From Cohnella mopanensis (lineage in GTDB: Bacteria; Bacillota; Bacilli; Paenibacillales; Paenibacillaceae): 64,000 nt of DNA. The notes under the pieces were generated by a model. It was not told the origin of the DNA and ran no database searches. It saw only the letters and a program-made list of their open reading frames with translations. The stretch is from assembly GCF_022352055.1 (NCBI RefSeq), contig NZ_JAKRWM010000021.1, positions 1 through 64,000 of the forward strand. The letters run 5' to 3'. Within the stretch, counting starts at the first letter, position 1. Each line of letters begins with the position of its first letter. Shown piece after piece: positions 52,943 to 61,031 of the stretch. The position numbers and the translations under genes are program-made.

Positions 52943-54501
52943 ATTTTCTCCCTATATTGGCTAGGCGTGAGCCCTGTCGATTTCTTGAACATGGATGAGA
53001 AATAGTTCGGATCGGTAATGCCGATCGACAGCGCGATTTCGTAAAGCTTGACGTGGCGGTCTTTCAGAAGTTCTTTCGCTTTCTCCAAACGCACTTCCGT
53101 AATGTATTCGTTGATCGTCTTGCCAGTTTCCTTCTTAAACAATGCGCACATGTAATTCTGGCTCAAGTAAGTATTGTCGGCGATCGAACGCGTCGTTAGG
53201 TCTTTGTCCGAGTAATGCTCTTTAATGTACTGCATGACGCTGCCTACTCTTGCATTTACCGCGGTATGTTCCTTGAATTGAGAGAATACCGCTTGAACGT
53301 TTGCGGTTACATAATCGCTCAGCGAGTCCAGAGTGGAAAGCTCTCCAACTTCTTGCCAGATGAATTTCTCCTCCTGCTGAGGGTCCGTTCCGGTTAATCC
53401 TTTCTCCACCGCAAACTCATGCAAGATCATCAGAAGCTTGAAGAACGCGTTCTTGACGCGACCGATTTCAGGGTCGCGTTCCCGCCTCATGTCCTGCGTC
53501 AATTGCTCGACAAGGGAACCCGCTTCAAGCGCGCTGTCCGATCTAAGCGCATGGCGGAAATCCGGGTATAGCTTGGCCGCGATAGCGGAAGGGTCGCAAC
53601 GGACTTCCGCGGGAGGCTCGGAGAAAACAAGTCCGGTCCCGAAATAAAATTGCGATCGGACGGCTTCGATGGAAGAGAGGCAGCAAACCGTAAGTGTGTC
53701 CTGGGCAGCAGACGGCTTCCCAATGCCGATGGAGAAAGCGATCTTGTCCCCGTAGAGGGCATTCAAAGAATAGAGCAGCTTCCTCGCCGAATCTTTGAAG
53801 CTCGAAGCAGATATTTCATCCGCATCCATAAGAACGAACAGCGTATCGTTCCCCGCGTAACCGCAGAAGCAATTCGCGACATTCGTTTCCCCGACGAGAT
53901 CGGCTAACCGATCCGCGATTTCCGTATGCCATGATTGTTTGAGCTTTGGATCGGCCTCGTGATTCACCGACATGAGGATGGCCATTGCACGAGCAGACTT
54001 ATTGAAGAAGGAAGGAACGTGATCTCCGAATTCTTCGCGAAGTTCTTCATATGAGAGAGGTTCTTTAAGGAGTTTGGCTAGAATGCGATGACGAATAACC
54101 GATCGGGTCAGCGTGCGGTTAGCGGTTTCAGCTTGACATTGGTAAACGCTTTCGCGAATGGCCGAAGTGAGCTCCTCGAGCTTAACCGGCTTCTCGACGT
54201 AGCTGAGTGCCTTAAGGTGTATGGCGGATTTGAGATACTCCTTGTCGGAATAGCCGCTTAAGAAAATGAGCTTAACCGTCGGATAACGCTCGCGCGCGGC
54301 CGTAGCGAATTCGATTCCGTTCATCCGGGGCATGCGAACGTCGCTGACGATAATATCCGGATTGAACTGCGGCAGAAGTTCCAATGCCTCTAACCCGTTA
54401 GATGCGGTTTTCACTTCGAATATGCCTAATTGTTGCCAATCGATATAACGTTCCAGGCTTTCGGTAGTTAGAGGCTCGTCATCGACCAATAGAACCTTCA
54501 T
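52939..54501 (-). CDS. YesN-type response regulator, system 2
   Basis: In this 520-residue protein, the receiver has D7/D8 and phospho-acceptor D54 (DIIVSDVRMPRMNG). A central region of unknown fold follows, then a C-terminal double AraC helix-turn-helix (LTTRSIADNTYLSQNYMCALFKKETGKTINEYITEVRLEKAKELL and KLYEIALSIGITDPNYFSSMFKKSTGLTPSQYR). It is divergent from importer 2 and only about 90 bases from the activator box at 54590-54617. It is the best candidate to bind that box and its near copy before GH53. Confidence 0.92.
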   Translation of the reverse strand: MKVLLVDDEPLTTESLERYIDWQQLGIFEVKTASNGLEALELLPQFNPDIIVSDVRMPRMNGIEFATAARERYPTVKLIFLSGYSDKEYLKSAIHLKALSYVEKPVKLEELTSAIRESVYQCQAETANRTLTRSVIRHRILAKLLKEPLSYEELREEFGDHVPSFFNKSARAMAILMSVNHEADPKLKQSWHTEIADRLADLVGETNVANCFCGYAGNDTLFVLMDADEISASSFKDSARKLLYSLNALYGDKIAFSIGIGKPSAAQDTLTVCCLSSIEAVRSQFYFGTGLVFSEPPAEVRCDPSAIAAKLYPDFRHALRSDSALEAGSLVEQLTQDMRRERDPEIGRVKNAFFKLLMILHEFAVEKGLTGTDPQQEEKFIWQEVGELSTLDSLSDYVTANVQAVFSQFKEHTAVNARVGSVMQYIKEHYSDKDLTTRSIADNTYLSQNYMCALFKKETGKTINEYITEVRLEKAKELLKDRHVKLYEIALSIGITDPNYFSSMFKKSTGLTPSQYREKM

Positions 54502-54589
54502 CGCAACAGGTCCCCCCGTTTCTCAAATGTGTGCCTACAATATATATCGGATTTCGAATATGCGCAACCGCTCCTAAACCGGAAGTCGT

Positions 54590-54678
54590 AATTCCGTAAT
54601 CTAACCAAGAAAATCGTAATCCTGTGTCATTCTTAATCATTTTCGGGTTCCTTATAATTACAGTTGTAAGCGCATCCA
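54590..54678 (+). promoter_or_regulatory. Importer-2 promoter with activator box and cre-like operator
   Basis: The block 54590-54617 (AATTCCGTAATC, three bases, CCAAGAAAATCGT) matches 24 of 28 positions of the GH53 block and ends exactly 35 bases before TATAAT (54653-54658). CGTAAT recurs at 20-base spacing (54595 and 54615), a pattern usual for AraC-type dimers, with a third copy near 54587. TTGTAAGCGCATCCA (54664-54678) is a cre-like palindrome at the predicted start site. Confidence 0.75.
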
Positions 54679-54712
54679 GATACAGATAATAGATAGGAGA
54701 GAAGGGACCTAG

Positions 54713-55630
54713 ATGAACAAAGGATTTATTCACGAGCTCATGAAGAACAAGGTTCTTTACTTGATGTTCGTCCCGATTGCGGTTTATTTCATCGTATTTA
54801 ACTACTACCCGATGGCCGGAATCGTAGTCGCGTTCAAAAATTTTAATTACTCCGGCGGCATGTTCGGCAGTCCTTGGGTCGGCTTGGACAACTTCGAGTA
54901 TTTCTTCAGCTCGGGCAAAGCGTGGCTGGTGACTCGAAACACCTTTTTATACAACATCGTTTTTCTAGCCGCATATACGTTTTTCTCAATTCTTGTTGCC
55001 GTACTCATCGCCGAGATGGCGGGCAAAGTATTCAAGAAAACAGCACAAACGCTGCTGTTCCTCCCTTACTTCCTATCATGGGTCGCAGTAGCGGCAATCG
55101 TCTACAACTTGTTTAACTACGAGTTCGGCGTCATTAATACGCTCCTTAAGAACATGGGTATTGAACCGATCGATATTTATTCCAACGTCAGTTATTGGTA
55201 TTTCATCCTTCCGTTCTTCTACGTCTGGAAGTGGGTCGGCTTCGGAAGCATCTTGTATCTTTCCGCGATCATGGGGCTCGATAACTCGATTAATGAAGCG
55301 GCTAAGATCGACGGGGCGAATATTTTCCAAAGAATTCGTTATCTGACCTTGCCTTTGTTAAAGCCGACGACGATTATCTTGGTGCTCCTGGGAATCGGAA
55401 GAATCATGCGCGGCGAATTCGATATGTTCTATCAGCTGATTGGCAACAACGGGATTCTGATGGATGGCACGGATATTATCGACACGTTGGTATTCCGTTC
55501 GTTGGTGCTTAGTCCGGACTTCGGAATGGCTTCCGCCGGCGGTTTGTATCAATCCGTTCTCTGTTTCGTGATCATTCTGCTCGCGAACGGGCTGGTCAAG
55601 AAATACGATCGTGATCACGCCTTATTCTAA
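54713..55630 (+). CDS. Sugar ABC transporter permease, LplB type (importer 2)
   Basis: The 305-residue protein has six predicted helices. The EAA loop is INEAAKIDGANIFQRIRYLTLPLLKPT. It is a close paralogue of the permease at 36920, with long identical blocks such as IMRGEFDMFYQLIGNNG. An AGGAGAGAAGGGA-type site precedes the ATG. It heads importer 2 and is divergent from the YesN gene. No ATPase gene is nearby. Confidence 0.92.
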   Translation: MNKGFIHELMKNKVLYLMFVPIAVYFIVFNYYPMAGIVVAFKNFNYSGGMFGSPWVGLDNFEYFFSSGKAWLVTRNTFLYNIVFLAAYTFFSILVAVLIAEMAGKVFKKTAQTLLFLPYFLSWVAVAAIVYNLFNYEFGVINTLLKNMGIEPIDIYSNVSYWYFILPFFYVWKWVGFGSILYLSAIMGLDNSINEAAKIDGANIFQRIRYLTLPLLKPTTIILVLLGIGRIMRGEFDMFYQLIGNNGILMDGTDIIDTLVFRSLVLSPDFGMASAGGLYQSVLCFVIILLANGLVKKYDRDHALF

Positions 55631-55656
55631 AAAAAGAATCCATCGAGGTGATAGAC

Positions 55657-56538
55657 ATGGGAATTCGTTCACGGGACGTAACCATATTAAACATAATCGG
55701 GCATATCATAGTCGGGCTATTCGCATTAATCGCCGTAGTTCCTTTCTTCGTGGTTGCCATTAACTCTTTCTCTACCGAGCATTCCATCATTTATTACGGC
55801 TACTCCTTGATTCCGAAGGAATTTTCGCTAGACGCTTATGAACTGGTGTTTCAGAATCCGCAAAAAATATTGCGCTCGTACGGAGTCACTATTTTCATAA
55901 CGGTCGCAGGCACGATCATTTCTTTGTTCGTCTCGATGATGGCAGCGTACGTCATGTTCCGCAAGGACGTTCGTTATCGGAACAGCTTAGCGTTCTTCCT
56001 GTTCTTCACGACATTGTTCAACGGCGGTTTGGTGCCGTTCTACTTGTTGATCGTTCAAGACTTGCATCTGAAAAATCATCTTATGGTTTTGATGCTGTGC
56101 GGGATGTTCAGCGTGTTCAACATTCTCATTCTTAGAAACTTCATTAACGGCTCGATTCCGGATGCGTTGATAGAGTCGTCGAAAATCGATGGAGCGGGGG
56201 ACTTTAGAATTTTCATCCAGATTATTCTGCCGCTCTCCAAACCGGGTCTGGCCGCCATCGGAATGTTTACGGCGCTGAGCTATTGGAACGACTGGTGGAC
56301 GCCGCTCATGTTCGTCGAGAAAGAAAATTTATATACGCTGCAATATACGCTCTATCGCATACTGTCCAGCGCAAACTTCTCCACGCAGATCGTAAACAGC
56401 GTTCCTCGGCTGGATATGCCTAAGGAATCGTTGAAGCTGGCGCTAACGATCGTTGCAACCGGACCGATCGTGCTGCTATATCCGTTCGTACAGAAGTATT
56501 TCGTATCCGGTATTACGGTCGGAGCGGTAAAAGGTTAA
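55657..56538 (+). CDS. Sugar ABC transporter permease, LplC/YtcP type (importer 2)
   Basis: The 293-residue protein has six predicted helices, an EAA-like loop LIESSKIDGAGDFRIFIQIILPLSKPGLAAIG and C-terminal YFVSGITVGAVKG. ATG at 55657 follows GAGGTGATAGAC; an in-frame GTG at 55648 lies inside that ribosome site. It is a close paralogue of the permease at 37859 and forms the channel with the preceding gene. Confidence 0.92.
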   Translation: MGIRSRDVTILNIIGHIIVGLFALIAVVPFFVVAINSFSTEHSIIYYGYSLIPKEFSLDAYELVFQNPQKILRSYGVTIFITVAGTIISLFVSMMAAYVMFRKDVRYRNSLAFFLFFTTLFNGGLVPFYLLIVQDLHLKNHLMVLMLCGMFSVFNILILRNFINGSIPDALIESSKIDGAGDFRIFIQIILPLSKPGLAAIGMFTALSYWNDWWTPLMFVEKENLYTLQYTLYRILSSANFSTQIVNSVPRLDMPKESLKLALTIVATGPIVLLYPFVQKYFVSGITVGAVKG

Positions 56539-56664
56539 AGGATCGCGTTCATTCCTTGAGGGAGGTGAGTCGTACTGGCATAGGCTCGATACTAAAGTTG
56601 AACAGCCTTTTCAAGAGATTCACAGGGGGATATCATTCCATCATTCATTATTAGGAGGATTTCA

Positions 56665-58293
56665 ATGATTAAGTCAAAAATGTTGTTTACCTTCATTTCG
56701 GCGATTATCGTATTTACATTAGTGTTAGCAGGCTGCGGTAACGACAAAAATAACAATCAGGCAAAGGAAAGCAGCGCGGCACCAAGCGCGTCGAATTCTC
56801 AGGAATCATCGCCTTCCGCTTCGGCATCCGCTAGTTCGGACAACGCGGTAGACACGTCGAAGGAAGTTAAGCTGGTCGGTTATTTGTTAGGTGACGCGCC
56901 TGCCGGCATGAGCGCAGTCGTGGAAGAGCTTAACAAAAAGCTGAAAGCGGACATTAATGCGACGGTCGAATTCCGTTATATCGGCTGGGGCGATCTGAGC
57001 GCGAAGTATCCTCTTGTTCTGGCGGCAGGAGAAGACGTGGATTTCATCTATGCCGCGAACTGGGCGTTCTATAACCAAGAAGCGGCGAAAGGCGCCTTCC
57101 GCGAAATTACGCAGGACGATCTTCAGAAATATATGCCTAAGCACTTTGCGGCTGCAAGCGAAGTCGCTTGGAAAGAAGCGTCGATCGGCGGCAAAATCTT
57201 CATGATTCCGACTGCTACTCCTGACCAGAAGGTGCCTGTAACGTTGATCCGTGGCGATCTTCGCAAAAAGTACGGCGTTCCGGAAATCACGAAATTCAAA
57301 GATATCGAGCCGTATTTGGCAGCGATCAAGCAGAACGAGAAGGGCATGATTCCGATCAATGCGGACAGCCAGTACGACTTCGCCAAATCGTTCTATAATT
57401 TGGAATGGGAAACGGGCCGCGCGACATTGGATACGGTGTTGATCACCAATGGATGGTCTGGTATTCATACGGAGTGGGACGATCCGGAAGGCAAAGTGTA
57501 TTCCCAATTCGACCCGTACATTCTGGACAGCCAGAAAGCAACCGCGAAAGTCATCAAATCCTGGTATGACAAAGGTTATATTAACAAGAACGCCATTTCC
57601 AACAAAGTACGCAGCAAAGATGCATTCGAGCAAGGCAAATCCGCTGTCGCTTACGGAAATACGAATGATATCCAAGGCACGCTGGCGAAAGCGGCCGAGA
57701 ATGGCTGGGAAGTCGAGATCATCCCTAACCTTTCGTCCAAAGGCACGTATCCGCAAGACCCTTACATCAATAACGGGGTGTCGATCGCCGCTGGTTCCAA
57801 AAATCCGGAACGCGCAATGATGGCGCTTGACCTGATGATGGAAGAGCCATCTTACAACAACTTGGTTTATTTCGGAATCGAAGGCGTCAACTATGTCGTG
57901 AAAGACGGCAAGATCACGTTGCCGGACGGCGTTACCGCCGAATCCAACACGTATCCGCCGGATGCCGCGGGCTTCTGGTTCACGAACAAAAGCCAGCACT
58001 TGCCGCTCGCTTCTTGGAACGAGCAATACATTGCCCACAAGCAATCTTTGAAAAACATTCTAGTACCTTACGTCTATAATTCTTTCTCTATGGATACATC
58101 CAAAATAAAATCGGCTCTCGCGACTATGGGGACGGCAGGAATGCAATATCAATTGCCGATCCAAGGCGGAATCGTGAAAGACGTTGACGCGGCTTATGCG
58201 ACCTTGGAGGAAAAATCCAAAAAGGCCGGACTTGCCGAGATCTTGGCTGATGCCCAAGCTCAAACGCAAGCTTACAAGTCTTCCAATAAGTAA
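56665..58293 (+). CDS. Extracellular solute-binding lipoprotein A (importer 2)
   Basis: The 542-residue protein has a lipoprotein signal peptide with lipobox LVLAGC (Cys about residue 23), then a Ser/Ala/Asn-rich linker (about 30-60). The mature part is a family-1 solute-binding domain of LplA type. AGGAGG lies before the ATG. A second, closely related binding protein gene follows after a hairpin. It probably binds galacto-oligosaccharides, inferred from the shared control with the GH53 galactanase. Confidence 0.92.
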   Translation: MIKSKMLFTFISAIIVFTLVLAGCGNDKNNNQAKESSAAPSASNSQESSPSASASASSDNAVDTSKEVKLVGYLLGDAPAGMSAVVEELNKKLKADINATVEFRYIGWGDLSAKYPLVLAAGEDVDFIYAANWAFYNQEAAKGAFREITQDDLQKYMPKHFAAASEVAWKEASIGGKIFMIPTATPDQKVPVTLIRGDLRKKYGVPEITKFKDIEPYLAAIKQNEKGMIPINADSQYDFAKSFYNLEWETGRATLDTVLITNGWSGIHTEWDDPEGKVYSQFDPYILDSQKATAKVIKSWYDKGYINKNAISNKVRSKDAFEQGKSAVAYGNTNDIQGTLAKAAENGWEVEIIPNLSSKGTYPQDPYINNGVSIAAGSKNPERAMMALDLMMEEPSYNNLVYFGIEGVNYVVKDGKITLPDGVTAESNTYPPDAAGFWFTNKSQHLPLASWNEQYIAHKQSLKNILVPYVYNSFSMDTSKIKSALATMGTAGMQYQLPIQGGIVKDVDAAYATLEEKSKKAGLAEILADAQAQTQAYKSSNK

Positions 58294-58298
58294 ATTTG

Positions 58299-58347
58299 CC
58301 GGTTAATTAACCGGAAGGAGTCGACCGTGAAGGTTCGGCTCCTTTTC
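58299..58347 (+). terminator. Palindrome and partial terminator between the two binding-protein genes
   Basis: The 16-base perfect palindrome CCGGTTAATTAACCGG (58299-58314) is followed directly by AAGGAG-TCGACC / GGTTCG-GCTCCTT (58315-58343) and TTTTCC. The T run is short, so some read-through to the second binding-protein gene is likely. Confidence 0.6.
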
Positions 58348-58424
58348 CAATTGTTGTATAGAGGAATCCGGCTATCGGATCGCGAAATGGATTATGGATC
58401 GTCTGGCATCCAGGGAGGGACATA

Positions 58425-59975
58425 ATGATTAAGATGAGACGGATGCTAACATTAGCGATGATTATATTGCTGAGCCTTACGGCATCGGCTTGCTCTGATT
58501 CGGGCAAAGGAATCGCGGAGCCTAAAGGGGGGAACTCCAAAACGGTTACCCTCGTCGGCTATTTGATCGGAACTGCGCCTAAGGGCCTTCCCGAGGTTCT
58601 TGCGGCTTTGAATCAGAAGCTCGAACAAGATATTCACGCAAGGCTGGAGTTGCGTTACATTCAATGGGGAGACATGGCCGCGCGTTATCCGCTCGTGCTG
58701 TCCTCCGGCGAGAACGTCGATTTTGTTTTTGCGGCGAATTGGGCTTATTACTCGCAGGAAGCGACCAAGGGGTCGTTCCGGGAGATTACGGAAGACATGG
58801 TCAAGAAATATATGCCGAAGCATTATCGGGCAACGAATCCGAAAGCTTGGAAGGAAGCCGAGGTCGGCGGCAAAGTCTATATGATCCCTACTTCGACGCC
58901 GGATATTAAAGTTCCCGTCACGTTGATCCGGGCTGATCTTCGCAAGAAATACGGCATTCCGGATATTCACAAAGTATCCGAGTTGGAGCCGTTCTTGGCT
59001 GCGGTCAAGAAGAACGAGCCGGGGATGATCCCCATTCAGGTAGACAAGCAGTACGATTTTATTAAGACGCATTCGAATTTGCAATGGGAGCTAGGGCCTG
59101 CAATCGTCGATATCGTAATGACGACCAACGGATTCTCGGGCGTATTTACCGATTGGGACGATCCAAGTGGGAAGCTGCTTACGATGTTCGACGAGCCGCT
59201 TCGCTCGAACTATATCCAAGTCGCCAAAATCGTAAAGAGCTGGTATGACAAAGGATATATTAATCAAGATGCTTTCGCTAATAAAATAAGGAGCAAGGAT
59301 TCCTTCGAGCAAGGAAAATCCGCGGTGGCATACGGCAACAGCAACGATATTCAATCGACGATCGCGAAGGCGGAGCAGCAAGGCTGGGAAGTCGATATTA
59401 TACCGAACCTGTCTCCGAAGCGAACTTATATCATGGATCCTTATATTAACAACGGGGCTGCGATCGCCACGGATTCCAAACATATGGAACTAACGATGCA
59501 GATGCTCGATCTCATCATGGAAGACCCGGAGTATAACCAACTCGTCTACTACGGAATTCAAGGGAAAAATTACGTCATCGAGAATGGCGAGGTCGCATTC
59601 CCCGTCGGGATGTCCGCCGAGCAGAACGACTACGCTCCTGACGCTTCGGGGTTCTGGTTCACGAATAAAAATCAATTATTGCCGAACTCCGGTTGGAACG
59701 ACAAATACACGAAGCATAAAGACGAGATTAAACAAATGTTAATCCCGTTCGCTTATTCTGCGTTTAACTTCAACGCTCTATCGGTTCAGGGCGAGCTGGA
59801 TCGGATTAACGAAGCGGCGATCCAATATTTGAATCCGATGCTCAGCGGCATGGTCCGAGACGTAGACGAAGCGTTCGCGCAAGCGGAGAAGGAAATAAAC
59901 AAAGCAGGATTCAATAAAGTGTTGGCAGAGGCCAAGAGACAGACCCAAGAGTATTTGCAATTGCAGAAGGAATAA
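58425..59975 (+). CDS. Extracellular solute-binding lipoprotein B (importer 2)
   Basis: The 516-residue protein has a lipoprotein signal peptide with lipobox LTASAC (Cys near residue 23) and a short linker. It matches the preceding binding protein along almost its whole length; for example both have YIxWGD, a PLVL pair and REIT-x-D-x-x-KYMPKH. It is a tandem paralogue with changed ligand-pocket neighbours. GGGAGGGACATA precedes the ATG. Two binding proteins sharing one permease pair would widen the range of sugars taken up. This is inferred. Confidence 0.92.
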   Translation: MIKMRRMLTLAMIILLSLTASACSDSGKGIAEPKGGNSKTVTLVGYLIGTAPKGLPEVLAALNQKLEQDIHARLELRYIQWGDMAARYPLVLSSGENVDFVFAANWAYYSQEATKGSFREITEDMVKKYMPKHYRATNPKAWKEAEVGGKVYMIPTSTPDIKVPVTLIRADLRKKYGIPDIHKVSELEPFLAAVKKNEPGMIPIQVDKQYDFIKTHSNLQWELGPAIVDIVMTTNGFSGVFTDWDDPSGKLLTMFDEPLRSNYIQVAKIVKSWYDKGYINQDAFANKIRSKDSFEQGKSAVAYGNSNDIQSTIAKAEQQGWEVDIIPNLSPKRTYIMDPYINNGAAIATDSKHMELTMQMLDLIMEDPEYNQLVYYGIQGKNYVIENGEVAFPVGMSAEQNDYAPDASGFWFTNKNQLLPNSGWNDKYTKHKDEIKQMLIPFAYSAFNFNALSVQGELDRINEAAIQYLNPMLSGMVRDVDEAFAQAEKEINKAGFNKVLAEAKRQTQEYLQLQKE

Positions 59976-59989
59976 GGAATTACGAACGA

Positions 59990-60012
59990 GGGAGCCGGGG
60001 GGCTCCCTTTTT
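59990..60012 (+). terminator. Terminator of importer 2
   Basis: GGGAGCC (59990-59996) and GGCTCCC (60001-60007) form a stem with a GGGG loop, followed by TTTTT. It overlaps the last bases of the convergent AraC gene. Confidence 0.85.
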
Positions 60013-60850
60013 AGTTGCCGTGCGACTCTCTCCAAGTTCCGGGAGTCAGCCCGTAAGTCGTGCGAAACAGGCGGACAAAATAATTCGTTTCCATGCCTAC
60101 TTGGCGCGCAATCTCTTGAATTTGTAAAGATTTGTTCTCCAGCAGGAGCTGGATGGCTCTTTCCAGGCGCAAGTTTTGTAAGTACTGGTGGGGCGTAATC
60201 GAGAACTGTTGCAGGAACAGGCGTTGAAAATGCTGCGGGGAATAGCCGACGGCGCTAGCTAGATTCGAGATCAACAACGGCTCGGTGAAGTGCTGGTTCA
60301 TTAGAAGAAGAGCTTTCCGCAGCGTCTGGTTGCGCACTTCGTCCGCAGGCGGGCGGAGAGAATCGGCGTTGGACGGTTTCTGATCTTGCAAGCGAATGAT
60401 CAGGCGATAGATTTTAGCGGAAAGATCAAGCCACTTTTCGTTACCGGGCTCATTGGAATCGTGCCAGATTTCTCCGATATTGTCCCAACAGGAATCGAAT
60501 AAATCGGGTTGCAAGGGACTCGACGGAAGCAGTCCAGTCTGTTCTAATAATGGCGCGGCCAGCGCTCCGCGGAATCCGACGAAGCCAACGTGCCAAGGCT
60601 CGTGCGAGAGAGGGAAATATTCATGAGGGAGGTCGGGCGGGATCGCGAAAGCTTGGCCTGCGGACAGAATGAGCTCTTGGCCCTTGTCCAAATCGCGAAA
60701 TAAGCCTTTACCGCTTCTGATCAAGAAAATTTGATACGAAGGGAAGCCGTCGGGACGAGAATGAAAGTATTGGTGGTGTCTGCCGGCGGAATAAGCATAC
60801 AGCGGCAAGGATTGGGAGGCCGACGTTTCGATCAGGCGGAAAGGGAGCAA
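60011..60850 (-). CDS. AraC family regulator, probable activator of the GH42 gene
   Basis: In this 279-residue protein, an N-terminal AraC-binding cupin (about 15-120, IFLIRSGKGLFRDLDKGQELILSAGQAFAIPPDLPHEYFP) is followed by a double helix-turn-helix (LLISNLASAVGYSPQHFQRLFLQQFSITPHQYLQNLRLERAIQLL and QIQEIARQVGMETNYFVRLFRTTYGLTPGTWR). The start is TTG with GGAGAAATTACC before it. It is divergent from the GH42 beta-galactosidase, so it likely senses galactose or a galactoside and controls that gene. Confidence 0.9.
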   Translation of the reverse strand: MLPFRLIETSASQSLPLYAYSAGRHHQYFHSRPDGFPSYQIFLIRSGKGLFRDLDKGQELILSAGQAFAIPPDLPHEYFPLSHEPWHVGFVGFRGALAAPLLEQTGLLPSSPLQPDLFDSCWDNIGEIWHDSNEPGNEKWLDLSAKIYRLIIRLQDQKPSNADSLRPPADEVRNQTLRKALLLMNQHFTEPLLISNLASAVGYSPQHFQRLFLQQFSITPHQYLQNLRLERAIQLLLENKSLQIQEIARQVGMETNYFVRLFRTTYGLTPGTWRESHGN

Positions 60851-60897
60851 GGTAATTTCTCCTAATCTTCATTATGTGCTATAAATATGAGTCGCGA

Positions 60898-60956
60898 ATG
60901 CTACTGAGAGATAGCATCTCTATGCTATGTTTATCATTGTAATGGATCGATATTAC
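60898..60956. promoter_or_regulatory. Operator-like repeats in the AraC/GH42 divergent region
   Basis: ATGCTA occurs at 60898 and 60922, and its complement TAGCAT at 60912. The tight inverted repeat ATAGCAT-CTCT-ATGCTAT lies at 60911-60928. A second inverted pair GTAAT/ATTAC lies at 60939-60956. These may be binding sites of the AraC protein. Confidence 0.45.
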
Positions 60957-61031
60957 TAAGAGCAACCTATCGGCTTGAAATAGAGATAAGAAGAATGTCC
61001 GATAGAATGGACGATACGAAAAGGAGCGATA

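Noticed and set aside
56567..56653. Short upstream open frame before binding protein A (GTG start, about 28 codons)
   Set aside because: The GGGAGG site touches its start codon with no spacer, and no family or conserved peptide is recognisable.
56887..58044. Open frame of 385 codons on the minus strand opposite binding protein A
   Set aside because: It is a shadow of the strongly supported plus-strand lipoprotein gene, has no ribosome site, and its translation has no recognisable domain.
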